Below are positions 18,306 through 27,637 of a stretch of 64,000 nucleotides of DNA, piece after piece. Each line of letters opens with the position of its first letter. The stretch's first letter is position 1. Below the pieces are notes generated by a model. That model made no database searches. It saw nothing but the letters and a program-made list of their open reading frames with translations, and was not told where the DNA came from. The position numbers and the translations under genes were made by a program. The DNA comes from Streptomyces bottropensis ATCC 25435 (GTDB lineage Bacteria; Actinomycetota; Actinomycetes; Streptomycetales; Streptomycetaceae), in contig NZ_KB911581.1 of NCBI RefSeq assembly GCF_000383595.1, forward strand, positions 2,362,265 through 2,426,264. The letters are read 5' to 3'.

Positions 18306-20159
18306 ATGCGTCGCAGCATCACGCGGTCCGTCACCCGGTCCGGGCGAGAGCGATCGGCACTCGACGCCGCGTACGAGGAGTGCCGCCGCCTGGTCCGCTC
18401 GACCCGGCCCACCGAGTACGCCCTGATGCAGCTGATGCCACCGGCCGTACGCCCCGCCTGCTGGGCTCTGTACGCCGCCCTCGCCGCCGCCGACGACCTG
18501 GTCGACTCGACCGAGGGCACCCCGCAGGAGCGCGCCCGCCGGCTCGAACAGTGGCGGGCCGCGCTGGAGTCGGACCTGTCGAGCGGCACCAGCGACGACC
18601 CGGTCCGGCGGGCGCTGACCGACGCGGTGTGGCACTGGGGGCTCGACCTCGGCGACCTGCTGGCCTCTCTGGACGCGGTCGGGCGGGACGAGGGCCGTGA
18701 GGGCGTCGCGACCTGGCAGGAGTGGCGGGAGCGCGCGCACGCCCAGAACGTCAGCTGGCCCGAGCAGCTGATGCGGATGCTGGTCCGGTCCGGGCTGCCC
18801 GTCCCCGTGCGCCTGCGCGACCTTCCGGGCTTCACCCGTTTCGTGGACGGCCTGTTCCTCACCGACATGCTCCGCGACCTCCCCGAGGACCTCGACGCCG
18901 GGCAGGTCTGGTTCCCCGCCGAGGTCCTCGACCGCTTCCACGTCACACCGGCCGAGCTGCTGTCCCGCGAGTGGACCCCCGCCGTCCGGGGGCTGGTCTC
19001 GCACCTCGCGGGCCAGGCCCGTGAATGGCTGGAGAACTCCCGCCGGGCGCTGCGGAACACGCTGCCGCTGGGCCCCGCCATCGTGCTCGACAGCGCGGTC
19101 GAGCTGTTCGGCGCGGAGCTGGACGCGATCGTCCGGGCCGGATCGGCCGTCCTGCACCGGCCGGTTCGGGTTCCCCGGCACGTCGAATGGCGCATCCTCG
19201 GCCCGGCGCGGGCGCGGGCGGCCGTGGTGTGGCGGCTGACGCTGCCGCCGGGCGACTCCCCGGAGAGGACGGCGGCCGGGGCCCGCGCGGGTACGACACC
19301 GTCCGCCGACGGGGCCCCGGACGCGCCGGCACCGGCCCTGGCCGACGGCACCGGGCCGGGCACCACGCGGATCGCCGAACCGCCGCTGCCGCCGCGCCCG
19401 CACCGCGACGGTGTCCGCCCGCCGGCCATACCCGAGGCTCATCTCCCGCGGCACGTGGCGATCGTCATGGACGGCAACGGCCGGTGGGCGACCGGGCTCG
19501 GGCTGCCCCGTGACGAGGGTCACCGGGCCGGAGCGGTCGCCCTGCGGGACGTCGTCCAGGGCGCCCTGGAGATCGGTCTCGCCCATCTGACGGTCTACGC
19601 CTTCTCCACCGAGAACTGGAAGCGGTCGCCCGACGAGGTCTCCAAACTCTTCGCGATCATGCGCGCCGAACTCCTCGACGGCGAACTCCTCGACCACGAC
19701 GTACGTCTGCGCTGGGTCGGTTCCCCCGACGGCCTCCCGGAGGACGTGGTGGAGGTTCTGCGGGCCCAGGAGCACGCCACCCGCCACCGCACCGGCCTCA
19801 CCTTCAACGTCTGCGTCAACTACGGCGGGCGTGCCGAACTGGCCCGCGCGGGCGCGGCGCTGGCCCGTGCCGCGGTGGCCGGCGAGGTCGACCCCGCGCG
19901 CGTCTCCGAGCAGCTTTTCGCCGCCCATCTGCCCCACCACGCCCTGCCGGACGTGGACCTCCTGTGGCGCACCAGCGGCGAGATCCGCACCTCCAACTTC
20001 CTCCCCTGGCACGCCCACTACGCCGAGCTCCACTTCACCGACGACCCCTGGCCCGAGGTGGACCGCCGCGACCTGTGGGAGGCGGTGGTCGCCTACACCC
20101 ACCGCAAGCGCCGCAAGGGCGCCGCGTCGGTGCCCACGTCTGCCGACGGGGCCGAGTGA
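18306..20159 (+). CDS. Fusion of squalene/phytoene-synthase-like domain with cis-prenyltransferase (UppS-like)
   Basis: The 617-residue product joins two isoprenoid enzymes that are normally separate. Residues about 20-290 resemble squalene/phytoene synthases, with both Asp-rich motifs present: DDLVD (63-67) and DMLRD (187-191), followed by EDLDAGQVWFP. After a Pro/Ala/Gly-rich linker (about 310-375), residues 380-610 form an undecaprenyl-diphosphate-synthase-like domain with catalytic Asp389 in VMDGNGRWA, GHRAG, FSTENW and RTSGEIRTSNFL. The first domain condenses prenyl diphosphates head to head; the second elongates in cis. ATG 18306 has GTGGGG before it. The frame is continuous without sign of frameshift. 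Substrates and product are unknown; the main UppS of the cell is probably elsewhere. Confidence 0.85.
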   Translation: MRRSITRSVTRSGRERSALDAAYEECRRLVRSTRPTEYALMQLMPPAVRPACWALYAALAAADDLVDSTEGTPQERARRLEQWRAALESDLSSGTSDDPVRRALTDAVWHWGLDLGDLLASLDAVGRDEGREGVATWQEWRERAHAQNVSWPEQLMRMLVRSGLPVPVRLRDLPGFTRFVDGLFLTDMLRDLPEDLDAGQVWFPAEVLDRFHVTPAELLSREWTPAVRGLVSHLAGQAREWLENSRRALRNTLPLGPAIVLDSAVELFGAELDAIVRAGSAVLHRPVRVPRHVEWRILGPARARAAVVWRLTLPPGDSPERTAAGARAGTTPSADGAPDAPAPALADGTGPGTTRIAEPPLPPRPHRDGVRPPAIPEAHLPRHVAIVMDGNGRWATGLGLPRDEGHRAGAVALRDVVQGALEIGLAHLTVYAFSTENWKRSPDEVSKLFAIMRAELLDGELLDHDVRLRWVGSPDGLPEDVVEVLRAQEHATRHRTGLTFNVCVNYGGRAELARAGAALARAAVAGEVDPARVSEQLFAAHLPHHALPDVDLLWRTSGEIRTSNFLPWHAHYAELHFTDDPWPEVDRRDLWEAVVAYTHRKRRKGAASVPTSADGAE

Positions 20160-20220
20160 CGGGGCCGCTTCAGAGCTCGGGGGCGCGGTTCGGTCGGCGG
20201 CTGCGGGTGGTGCGTGGTTG

Positions 20221-20286
20221 CTCGCGCAGTTCCCCGCGCCCCTGATGGCCCTGTGGCCCTTTCAGGGGCGCGGGGAACTGCGCGAG
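20221..20286. repeat. 25-bp perfect inverted repeat of the streptomycete GC palindrome family
   Basis: Arms at 20221-20245 and 20262-20286 are perfect complements separated by 16 bp. The arm core GGGGCGCGGGGAACTGCGCG is widespread in Streptomyces genomes. It sits between convergent genes and should act as a bidirectional terminator. A related GGGGGTCGAAGGGGCGCAGC sequence, also commonly associated with these repeats, follows near 20309. Confidence 0.85.
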
Positions 20287-20374
20287 AAGCCCCACCGAAC
20301 CCGCGGACGGGGGTCGAAGGGGCGCAGCCCCTGGGGATGGGACGGGTAGGGGCGGCGGGGGGCGACCCACCGTG

Positions 20375-21271
20375 TCAGCCCACCAGCCGCAACCGGACCC
20401 CCGCCACCCCCACCCGCACCGTCTGCCCCCACGTCAGCTCCAGCGCGTCCCCCTCCATCCCGTCCCCGAAGACGATGAGCCGGTCCGACTCGGCGGTGAG
20501 GCACAGCCGGGCGGCCGCCGCCAACTGTCCCGCCACCAGCGACGTCCCGGTGGCGGGCGAGGGCCATGCCTCGCGCACGAACCACAGGAGCCGGTCCTCG
20601 CCGGGCCCGGGCAACGCCAGCTCACTCGCCCGTTCCTGCCACACCGACCGGATCCATCCGCTCGCCCCGGTCCCCGTCCCGACGAGCACCCCGGACGAGG
20701 CCTGGGGTTCGACGGCACCCCTGTCGCCGTCGAACCCCAGGCGGTACCGGGCGGTCTGGTGACCCGCCGCGCCGAGGTAGATCTCGTTGAGCGCCACCAG
20801 CCGCTGCGTGTCGTCGGCGACGGCCTCCACCATGGTCAGCTCGTCCGACCCCACGCCGTGCTGCGAGGAGGTGAGCAGCTTGCCCGCCTGATCGGGCCGG
20901 TGGCGCACCAGCACCCCCGGATTGCGCCGGGGGTCGGGGTTGATCCCCACCACCGGCTGCCCCGCGAGGTACTTGGCGACATTGGCCACCAGCCCGTCCT
21001 GCCCGACCACGACCACGACGTCCTCGGGGGCGAACAGGAACCGGTCCAGGTCGCCCCGCTCGACCCGCGCCTGACGCCAGGTCAGCGGCACCGAGGCCGT
21101 GACCTCCGCCAGCGCCCCGCGCTCGCGCCGGTGCCGCTCGGCCACGTCCTCGATGTCCCGCCCCCGGGACCGCAGGAAGAAGGCTGCCTGGCCGTGCGTC
21201 CCGTGCCGGGCCACCAACTCCTCGTACTCGGTGGTGCGATGGACCAGCACCACCCGCGGGGCGAGACTCAC
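20375..21271 (-). CDS. NAD-kinase-like protein
   Basis: The 298-residue product follows the NAD kinase/diacylglycerol-kinase-like fold: a nucleotide-binding strand VVVVVGQDGLVANVAKYL and, later, VLVGTGTGASGW, which corresponds to the TPTGSTAY region of NAD kinases. The catalytic GGDG motif is changed to GQDG, so activity or substrate may differ from true NAD kinase. It is cytosolic. Its GTG start overlaps the TGA of the SPFH gene in a GTGA, so the two proteins are made together. Coupling to a membrane-scaffold protein suggests a localised role, but that is inference. Confidence 0.8.
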   Translation of the reverse strand: MSLAPRVVLVHRTTEYEELVARHGTHGQAAFFLRSRGRDIEDVAERHRRERGALAEVTASVPLTWRQARVERGDLDRFLFAPEDVVVVVGQDGLVANVAKYLAGQPVVGINPDPRRNPGVLVRHRPDQAGKLLTSSQHGVGSDELTMVEAVADDTQRLVALNEIYLGAAGHQTARYRLGFDGDRGAVEPQASSGVLVGTGTGASGWIRSVWQERASELALPGPGEDRLLWFVREAWPSPATGTSLVAGQLAAAARLCLTAESDRLIVFGDGMEGDALELTWGQTVRVGVAGVRLRLVG

Positions 21272-22383
21272 GCCGCGTCCCCGCCGCCGCCCGCCCCGCC
21301 CAGCCGTGAGAGCAGCCCGGTCAGCACGTCCGGCGAGACGGTCACGCTCTCGATGCGCGGCAGGTTCTCCGCCAGCCGTGTCGCGGTCAGCGCGTGCAGC
21401 GTCGCCGCGTCCACCTCGGCGTGCACCCGCAGCCAGGCCGCCTGTGCCTCGGCCCGCGCCGCACCCACGGCCCGCGCGGCACGCGCCTCCGCCTCGGAGA
21501 GCCTGACCTGCCGCTGCGCCTCGGCCTCGGCCAGCTTCACGCTCCGCGTGGCCTCCGCCTCCGCGAGCCTCACCGTCCGCTCGGCCTCCGCCTCGGTCAG
21601 CCGTACCGTCCGGGCCGCCTCCGCGCCTGCCTTCACCGCGTCCGCCGAGGCCCTCTCCTCCGCCTCCCGCCGTGCGTTGGTCCCCCGCTGCTCGACCAAC
21701 TGCTCCTCCCGCCTGGCGAGTTCGATCTGGCTGGCCAGCTCGTTCTCGGCGATGGCCCGCTCCCGCTCGACGGCCACCGCCCGCCGTTCGTAGGTCGCCC
21801 GGTCCGCCTCCTGCTGGATCTGTTCCCGGGCGGGCGTGCGCAGCGCGCGTTCCACCTCGGGCTCGGGCCGCAGCGCCACCACGCGTACGGCCACGATCTC
21901 GATCCCGGTGGCGGGGAGCCGGGGCTCGGCCGCCAGCCCGCTCGCCACCCGCTCCCGGACCGCCGCGACGCCGTCGACCAGGGCCGACGCCAGTGTCGTC
22001 CGGGCCAGGACGTCCAGTGCGTGCTGCTGGGCCGTCTCCGTCAGCAGCGTCGAGAGCTGTTCCAGGGGTGCCCCGCGCCAGACGCCCGTGTCGGGGTCGA
22101 CGGAGAAGTCGAGGCGGACGGCGGCGATCGCCGGGTCACTGACCCGGTAGGTGACCGTCGCCTGCACCGCCACGTCCTGGAAGTCGGAGGTACGGGCGTG
22201 GAAGGTCATCGCCAGCTCCCGGTCGTCCACCGGTATCTCGGAGAGCGCGGCGCTCAGCGACCGGTACCAGAAGCTCAGCCCCGGGCCGTCGTGCACGAGC
22301 CGCCCGGAGCGGTGGTGGCGAATGTGCGCGGTGGGCGCGCCGCGCAGATGCCGCCAGCCGAGACGTCTGGTGATGTCGGCCAT
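21268..22383 (-). CDS. SPFH/band-7 domain protein with hendecad coiled coil
   Basis: The 371-residue product has an N-terminal SPFH (stomatin/flotillin) domain (about 30-190) and a long charged helix. About residues 245-290 consist of four near-identical 11-residue units, RTVRLTEAEAE, RTVRLAEAEAT, RSVKLAEAEAQ and RQVRLSEAEAR, a hendecad coiled-coil pattern. A Gly-rich C-terminus follows. No clear transmembrane helix is seen at the N-terminus, so membrane contact may be peripheral. ATG 22383 has a GAGGGGG ribosome site. It is first in an operon with the NAD-kinase-like gene and is divergent from arginine deiminase. Confidence 0.85.
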   Translation of the reverse strand: MADITRRLGWRHLRGAPTAHIRHHRSGRLVHDGPGLSFWYRSLSAALSEIPVDDRELAMTFHARTSDFQDVAVQATVTYRVSDPAIAAVRLDFSVDPDTGVWRGAPLEQLSTLLTETAQQHALDVLARTTLASALVDGVAAVRERVASGLAAEPRLPATGIEIVAVRVVALRPEPEVERALRTPAREQIQQEADRATYERRAVAVERERAIAENELASQIELARREEQLVEQRGTNARREAEERASADAVKAGAEAARTVRLTEAEAERTVRLAEAEATRSVKLAEAEAQRQVRLSEAEARAARAVGAARAEAQAAWLRVHAEVDAATLHALTATRLAENLPRIESVTVSPDVLTGLLSRLGGAGGGGDAA

Positions 22384-22431
22384 GGATGATCCCCCTCGTG
22401 ATGACTGATCGACCCCGCTTAATGTCACTCA

Positions 22432-22459
22432 GACGATAATGGGACGGCCTCTTATCGTC
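22432..22459. promoter_or_regulatory. Inverted repeat in the divergent SPFH/arcA promoter region
   Basis: GACGATAA (22432-22439) and TTATCGTC (22452-22459) form perfect 8-bp arms 12 bp apart. It lies 49 bp from the SPFH start and 76 bp from the arcA start in an AT-richer patch, the place expected for an operator serving one or both genes. The regulator is not identifiable. Confidence 0.5.
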
Positions 22460-22534
22460 AAGGGGACGAGATGGAAGGATTCCGATTCGGCCGACCGGCG
22501 GGTGAACACGCGCCCGAATGGTCAGGATGAGGAC

Positions 22535-23758
22535 ATGGGATTCCACGTCGACTCCGAGGCCGGGCGGCTGCGCCGCGTCATCCTGCACCGGCCGGATCTA
22601 GAGCTCAAAAGGCTCACCCCCAGCAACAAGGACGCGCTGCTCTTCGACGACGTGCTCTGGGTGCGCCGGGCGCGCGCCGAGCACGACGGGTTCGCCGACG
22701 TGCTGCGCGACCGGGGGGTCGCCGTCCACCTCTTCGGCGACCTCCTCACCGATGCCATGCGGATCCCGGTCGCCCGGGGGCTGGTCCTCGACCGGGTCTT
22801 CGACGAGAAGGAGTACGGCCCGCTCGCCACGGACCATCTCAGGACCGCCTTCGAGTCGCTTCCCCTGACGGAGCTGGTCGAGGCGCTGATCGGCGGCATG
22901 ACCAAGCGCGAGTTCCTCGACGCGCACATGGAGCCGACCTCCGTCCGCTTCCATGTCATGGAGCTGGACGAGTTCCTCCTCGACCCCCTGCCCAACCACC
23001 TCTTCACCCGCGACACCTCCGCCTGGATATACGACGGGGTCTCCATCAACGCCATGCGCTGGCCCGCTCGTCAGCGCGAGACCGTCCACTTCGAGGCGAT
23101 CTACCGGCACCATCCCCTCTTCCGCGACGAGACGTTCCACGTCTGGTCGGAGGGGCAGGCCGACTACCCCTCGACCATCGAGGGCGGCGACGTCCTCGTG
23201 ATCGGCAACGGCGCCGTCCTCATCGGCATGAGCGAGCGCACCACCCCCCAGGCCGTGGAAATGCTCGCCCACAAGCTGTTCGCCGCCGGCTCCGCGCAGA
23301 GCATCGTGGCCCTCGACATGCCGAAACGCCGCGCCTTCATGCACCTCGACACCGTCATGACCATGGTCGACGGCGACACCTTCACCCAGTACGCCGGACT
23401 CGGCATGCTCCGCTCCTACACCATCGAACCCGGCGTCGGCGAGAAGGAGCTCAAGGTCACCGACCATCCGCCGGAGCACATGCACCGCGCGATCGCCGCC
23501 GCGCTCGGCCTGGACTCCATCCGGGTGCTGACCGCCACGCAGGACGTGCACGCCGCCGAACGTGAGCAGTGGGACGACGGCTGCAACGTCCTCGCCGTCG
23601 AGCCCGGCGTCGTCGTCGCCTACGAACGCAACGCCACCACCAACACGCATCTGCGCAAGCAGGGCATCGAGGTGATCGAGATTCCCGGGAGCGAGCTGGG
23701 GCGGGGGAGGGGCGGGCCGCGCTGCATGAGCTGCCCGGTGGAGAGATCGGCCGTATAG
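22535..23758 (+). CDS. arcA: Arginine deiminase
   Basis: This cytosolic enzyme hydrolyses L-arginine to citrulline and ammonia. The 407-residue product matches the family throughout: [12 protein letters not shown] in the middle (Asp of the guanidino site), [19 protein letters not shown] with the catalytic His, and the nucleophilic Cys400 in CMSCP near the C-terminus. Length is usual for bacterial ADIs. ATG 22535 follows GGATGAGG. Ornithine carbamoyltransferase lies 170 bp downstream, which would complete the second step of the pathway, but no carbamate kinase gene is present in the window. Confidence 0.95.
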   Translation: MGFHVDSEAGRLRRVILHRPDLELKRLTPSNKDALLFDDVLWVRRARAEHDGFADVLRDRGVAVHLFGDLLTDAMRIPVARGLVLDRVFDEKEYGPLATDHLRTAFESLPLTELVEALIGGMTKREFLDAHMEPTSVRFHVMELDEFLLDPLPNHLFTRDTSAWIYDGVSINAMRWPARQRETVHFEAIYRHHPLFRDETFHVWSEGQADYPSTIEGGDVLVIGNGAVLIGMSERTTPQAVEMLAHKLFAAGSAQSIVALDMPKRRAFMHLDTVMTMVDGDTFTQYAGLGMLRSYTIEPGVGEKELKVTDHPPEHMHRAIAAALGLDSIRVLTATQDVHAAEREQWDDGCNVLAVEPGVVVAYERNATTNTHLRKQGIEVIEIPGSELGRGRGGPRCMSCPVERSAV

Positions 23759-23778
23759 GCGGCCGGCCCTACGGCATG

Positions 23779-23878
23779 CGGCCGTCCGGCCGTCCCTCCG
23801 TCCGGCCGTCCCTCCGTCCCTCCGTCCCTCCGTCCGCCCGGACATGCGCCCGTATAGAAATGTGGAACATCGTATAGA
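23779..23878. repeat. CCGTCCCT tandem repeats and a CGTATAGA direct-repeat pair upstream of argF
   Basis: From about 23779 to 23840 the sequence is a degenerate tandem array of CCGTCCCT/CCGTCCGG units. It is followed by two copies of CGTATAGA at 23851 and 23871, exactly 20 bp apart, flanking the small palindrome ATGTGGAACAT. The pair is a candidate regulator site for argF; the array may vary in length between strains. Confidence 0.55.
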
Positions 23879-23928
23879 CTTCCAGTCTTCCTTACGCTGA
23901 CCCTGTCCCGTCGACCCAGGAGCGCCCC

Positions 23929-24936
23929 ATGGCGACCGTTCCCCACGCCCTCGCCGGGCGCCACTTCCTCAAGGAGCTGGACTTCACCGCGGAGGAGTTC
24001 CGCGGGCTGATCGGGCTGGCCGTGGAGCTGAAGGCGGCCAAGAAGGCCGGGACGGAGACCCAGCACCTGCGCGGCCGCAACATCGCGCTCGTCTTCGAGA
24101 AGACCTCGACACGCACCCGCTGCGCGTTCGAGGTGGCCGCGGCCGACCAGGGGGCCCGGACCGTGTACCTCGACCCCTCCGGCTCCCAGATGGGCCACAA
24201 GGAGTCCGTACGGGACACCGCGCGGGTGCTCGGCCGGATGTTCGACGCGATCGAGTACCGCGGGGACAGCCAGGCCAACGTCGAGGAGCTGGCCGCGTAC
24301 GCCGGCGTCCCGGTCTACAACGGCCTCACCGACGACTGGCACCCCACCCAGATGCTGGCCGACGTGATGACCATGACCGAGCACTGCGCCAAGCCGCTCC
24401 ACGAGACGGTCTTCGCCTACCTCGGCGACGCCCGCTTCAACATGGGCAACTCGTACCTGGTCACCGGGGCCCTGCTCGGCATGGACGTCCGGATCGTCGC
24501 CCCGCAGGACTACTGGCCGGCCGAGGAGATCGTCGTCCACGCGCGCAAGCTCGCGGAGATCAGCGGGGCGCGGATCACGCTCACCGAGCACGTCCACGAG
24601 GGGGTCGAGGGCGCCGACTTCGTCGCCACCGACGTCTGGGTCTCCATGGGCGAGCCCAAGGAGGTCTGGGACGAGCGCATCGGCGCACTGTCCCCGTACG
24701 CCGTGACCATGGACGTCCTGCGGGCCACCGGCAACGCGGACGTCAAGTTCCTGCACTGCCTGCCGGCCTTCCACGACCTCGGCACGAAGGTGGGGCGCGA
24801 GATCCACGAGATGCACGGGCTGGACTCGCTGGAGGTGACGGACGAGGTGTTCGAGTCGTCGCACTCGGTCGTCTTCGACGAGGCGGAGAACCGGCTGCAC
24901 ACGATCAAGGCGGTTCTGGTGGCGACGCTGGGCTGA
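23929..24936 (+). CDS. argF: Ornithine carbamoyltransferase
   Basis: The 335-residue product catalyses carbamoyl phosphate + ornithine to citrulline, or the reverse reaction in the arginine deiminase pathway. The carbamoyl-phosphate site STRTRC, the HPTQ motif and the ornithine-loop HCLPAF are all present. The DLADVMTM-like region around the HPTQ is also intact. ATG 23929 is preceded by AGGAGCGCCCC. Position after arcA suggests a catabolic OTC, but streptomycetes often have few OTC genes, so it may serve biosynthesis too. It converges with the ATPase gene at 24953 with only 16 bp between them. Confidence 0.93.
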   Translation: MATVPHALAGRHFLKELDFTAEEFRGLIGLAVELKAAKKAGTETQHLRGRNIALVFEKTSTRTRCAFEVAAADQGARTVYLDPSGSQMGHKESVRDTARVLGRMFDAIEYRGDSQANVEELAAYAGVPVYNGLTDDWHPTQMLADVMTMTEHCAKPLHETVFAYLGDARFNMGNSYLVTGALLGMDVRIVAPQDYWPAEEIVVHARKLAEISGARITLTEHVHEGVEGADFVATDVWVSMGEPKEVWDERIGALSPYAVTMDVLRATGNADVKFLHCLPAFHDLGTKVGREIHEMHGLDSLEVTDEVFESSHSVVFDEAENRLHTIKAVLVATLG

Positions 24937-24952
24937 GCCCCGCGCGGCCCCG

Positions 24953-25417
24953 CTACACGTGGCGGCGCTGGGGCGGCACCGTCGGCAGCCTGAACCACAC
25001 CGCCTTGCCCGAGTCCGTCGGGCGGTGGCCGCACGCCGAGCTGAGCGCGCGGATGAGAAGCAGTCCGCGGCCGTGCTCCTGCCAGGGGTCGGGGTCGAGG
25101 TGGCCCGGAGCGGTCAGATCGCCCGGGGGCGCCGGGTCGGGGTCGTGGACCTCCACCTTGCAGCCGGTCGGGACCAGCTCCACCACCAGCTCTATGGGAC
25201 CGTCACCGGCCGCGTGCTCGATCGCGTTCGCGACCAGCTCCGCCGTGAGCAGCTCCGCCGTGTCGCAGTCCGCCCCGTGCTCCAGTTCGGTCAGCGCCGT
25301 ACGCACCAGTGCACGGGCCACGGGCACGGCCGCGGCGGTGTGCGGCAGCGCGATGCGCCAGGAGGCGGGGGCGGAGGGTTCTTGCAAGGCGGCGGGTCCG
25401 TTCATGGAGCAGGTCAT
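24953..25417 (-). CDS. RsbW-like ATP-binding regulatory protein
   Basis: The 154-residue product is a stand-alone HATPase_c domain of the anti-sigma/serine-kinase type that is highly expanded in Streptomyces. The N box is ELLTAELVANAIEHA, the G1-like motif is VEVHDPDP, and the G2 box is EHGRGLLLIRAL. It has no membrane segment. Such proteins bind an anti-sigma antagonist or a sigma factor and often signal in development or osmotic stress. ATG 25417 is the first good start; an internal ATG at 25404 is also possible. Its partner is not obvious in the neighbourhood. Confidence 0.85.
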   Translation of the reverse strand: MTCSMNGPAALQEPSAPASWRIALPHTAAAVPVARALVRTALTELEHGADCDTAELLTAELVANAIEHAAGDGPIELVVELVPTGCKVEVHDPDPAPPGDLTAPGHLDPDPWQEHGRGLLLIRALSSACGHRPTDSGKAVWFRLPTVPPQRRHV

Positions 25418-25653
25418 GGCTCGTCCTGCTTTCAACGTGATGAATGGTACGGCGAGCACCGGCAAAGCCGCTCGGCGGGCGCCGCGGGGGACCTTCGGCC
25501 CCGTTGCCGCCGGTCTACCCACGGCAACGCTCCGCCGCGCCCGGCCGATCCCGTCGTTACGGCCTTGTCGAACGCCCGTGACCGAGTCACGCCGGGCGTG
25601 CCGGCGAGGACACGGGGGACCGCCGTCCTGCCCGCGCTCGGCGGCCCGACGGG
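25418..25653. other. Intergenic region without recognised gene
   Basis: The 236 bp between the ATPase start and the end of the PaaX-type regulator gene shows no gene. It should contain the promoter of the ATPase gene on the minus strand. I see no clear palindrome. Confidence 0.4.
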
Positions 25654-26520
25654 TCAGACCGTCCCGCCCGGCGCCCCGTGCCCCGGGCGCCCCGGGCCCC
25701 TGCGCGGGTCCACCCCCGCGAATGCCGCCCCGGGGTCCCGCAACCGCGCGTGCAGGGCCCGGAACACGGCCGCCGCACGCACCCCCGGCCAGTCCGCCGG
25801 AAGCAGCGCGGCGGGCAGCCCCGGGTCGACGTACGGGAGGTGCCGCCAGGAGTCCAGGGCCGTCAGATAGTCGCGGTACGCCTCCTGCGGCGGGGTGTCC
25901 TCGCGGCGGTCCCAGCCGCGCAGCACGGGCGCGTGCCGGTCGAGGAACGCCTCGTGCCGCTTGGCGATCCCGGACAGGTCCCACCATCGCGCCACGGCCT
26001 CGGCGGTCGCCGCGAACCCCAGATGCTCGCCCCGGAACAGGTCCACGTACGGGTCGAGCCGCAGCCGGGTCAGGGTGTGCCGGGTCTCCTCGTGCAGCCG
26101 GGCCGGCGCGATCCACACGCCCGGGGCGGCCGTGCCGAAGCCGAGTCCGGCGAGCCGGGAGCGCAGCACATGCCGTTTCTGCCGCTCCGACTCCGGCACC
26201 GAGAACACCGCCAGGACCCAGCCGTCGTCCTGTTCGGCCGCCGGCGCGTGGATCCGCCGGTCGCTGTCGTCCAGGAGCCGCCGCGCGTCGTCCGACAGCG
26301 CGTACCCGGCCGCCCCCGCCGCCGTACGGGCCGGCAGCAGCAGGCCACGCCGTTTCAGCCGGGACACCGAGGAGCGGACGGAGGGTGCGTCGACACCGAT
26401 CGCCGCGAGCAGCCGGATCAGCTCGGAGACGGGCACGGGTCCCGGCACCGAACGGCCGTAGGCGCCGTAGAAAGTGACGATGAGCGAACGAGGTGCGTGC
26501 TGTTCCGACACGTTGATCAT
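25654..26520 (-). CDS. PaaX-family transcriptional regulator
   Basis: The 288-residue product has an N-terminal winged-helix domain (PSVRSSVSRLKRRGLLLPA, recognition helix) and the PaaX-like C-terminal domain with WVLAVFSVPESERQKRH and PGVWIAPARL. PaaX repressors sense aryl-CoA thioesters in phenylacetate degradation, but Streptomyces carries several paralogues with unknown ligands. No paa catabolic genes are nearby, so a phenylacetate role is not supported by context. ATG 26520 gives MINVSEQ; a GTG three codons later is an alternative. Confidence 0.87.
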   Translation of the reverse strand: MINVSEQHAPRSLIVTFYGAYGRSVPGPVPVSELIRLLAAIGVDAPSVRSSVSRLKRRGLLLPARTAAGAAGYALSDDARRLLDDSDRRIHAPAAEQDDGWVLAVFSVPESERQKRHVLRSRLAGLGFGTAAPGVWIAPARLHEETRHTLTRLRLDPYVDLFRGEHLGFAATAEAVARWWDLSGIAKRHEAFLDRHAPVLRGWDRREDTPPQEAYRDYLTALDSWRHLPYVDPGLPAALLPADWPGVRAAAVFRALHARLRDPGAAFAGVDPRRGPGRPGHGAPGGTV

Positions 26521-26586
26521 TTTAGGTCGCCGGTATCACCGCTGGTCACGCAGGGTGCGTCGTTCCGCCGCGAACGGAAGGGCGTT

Positions 26587-26790
26587 TCAGGCGGCGGTCG
26601 CCAGGTGGCCGAAGGCCGGGCGGTGCGGGGCGACCACGCTGCCGTCGGGCAGGAGTTCACCGGTGTCGTCGAAGACGATCGCCCCGTTGCACAGCAGGTT
26701 CCAGCCCTGCTCGGGGTGGAAGGCGACGATGTGCGCGGCGTCGCGGTCCGTGCTGTCGATCGAGGGGCACAGGGGCTGGTGAGCACACAT
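26587..26790 (-). CDS. DUF5999 family small protein
   Basis: The 67-residue product contains MCAHQPLCPSIDSTDRDAAH and PEQGWNLLCNGAIVFDDTGELLPDG, the conserved pattern of the actinomycete DUF5999 family. Three Cys residues (CAHQPLC and LLCNG) could bind a metal or form a disulfide, but no function is established as far as I know. ATG 26790 follows a GGAGGTG ribosome site. It is separated from the PaaX-type regulator by 66 bp and may have its own promoter. Confidence 0.82.
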   Translation of the reverse strand: MCAHQPLCPSIDSTDRDAAHIVAFHPEQGWNLLCNGAIVFDDTGELLPDGSVVAPHRPAFGHLATAA

Positions 26791-26996
26791 GGCGCACCTC
26801 CACGTCGTGGTGAGTGCCGGCGGCGAGCACCGCCTCGCACCCCAGACCATGCCCGCGCCGGGACCTCATGGCCACACGGTTCCGCGAGACGTGACAGCAC
26901 CCGGACGTGCCGTGACAGGACGCGGACACAACGCCCGGCGCGCGGGCCGCGGCCGGTAGTGAGGACGGCGCAACCGACGCGCCGACGCGGGGGTGA

Positions 26997-27509
<513 letters not shown>

Positions 27510-27558
27510 GCCGGCGGGCGGGCGAGTCCCGGGCCGCGCGCCCGCGACCGCACAGAAG

Positions 27559-27598
27559 AAGGCGGCTCCGGCGGTGGGTGGTCCACCGGAGCCGCCTT
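27559..27598. terminator. Bidirectional hairpin terminator
   Basis: AAGGCGGCTCCGG (27559-27571) pairs perfectly with 27586-27598, leaving a 14-nt loop. It lies between convergent genes (DUF6299-like and carbonic anhydrase) and can serve both. Confidence 0.8.
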
Positions 27599-27637
27599 CC
27601 TGCCGCCCGGGCCTGTCGCCCCGGGCGGGCGTGCGCG

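Noticed and set aside
20221..20286. Possible insertion-sequence end or attachment site
   Set aside because: No transposase or integrase gene nearby and the sequence is a common streptomycete intergenic palindrome.
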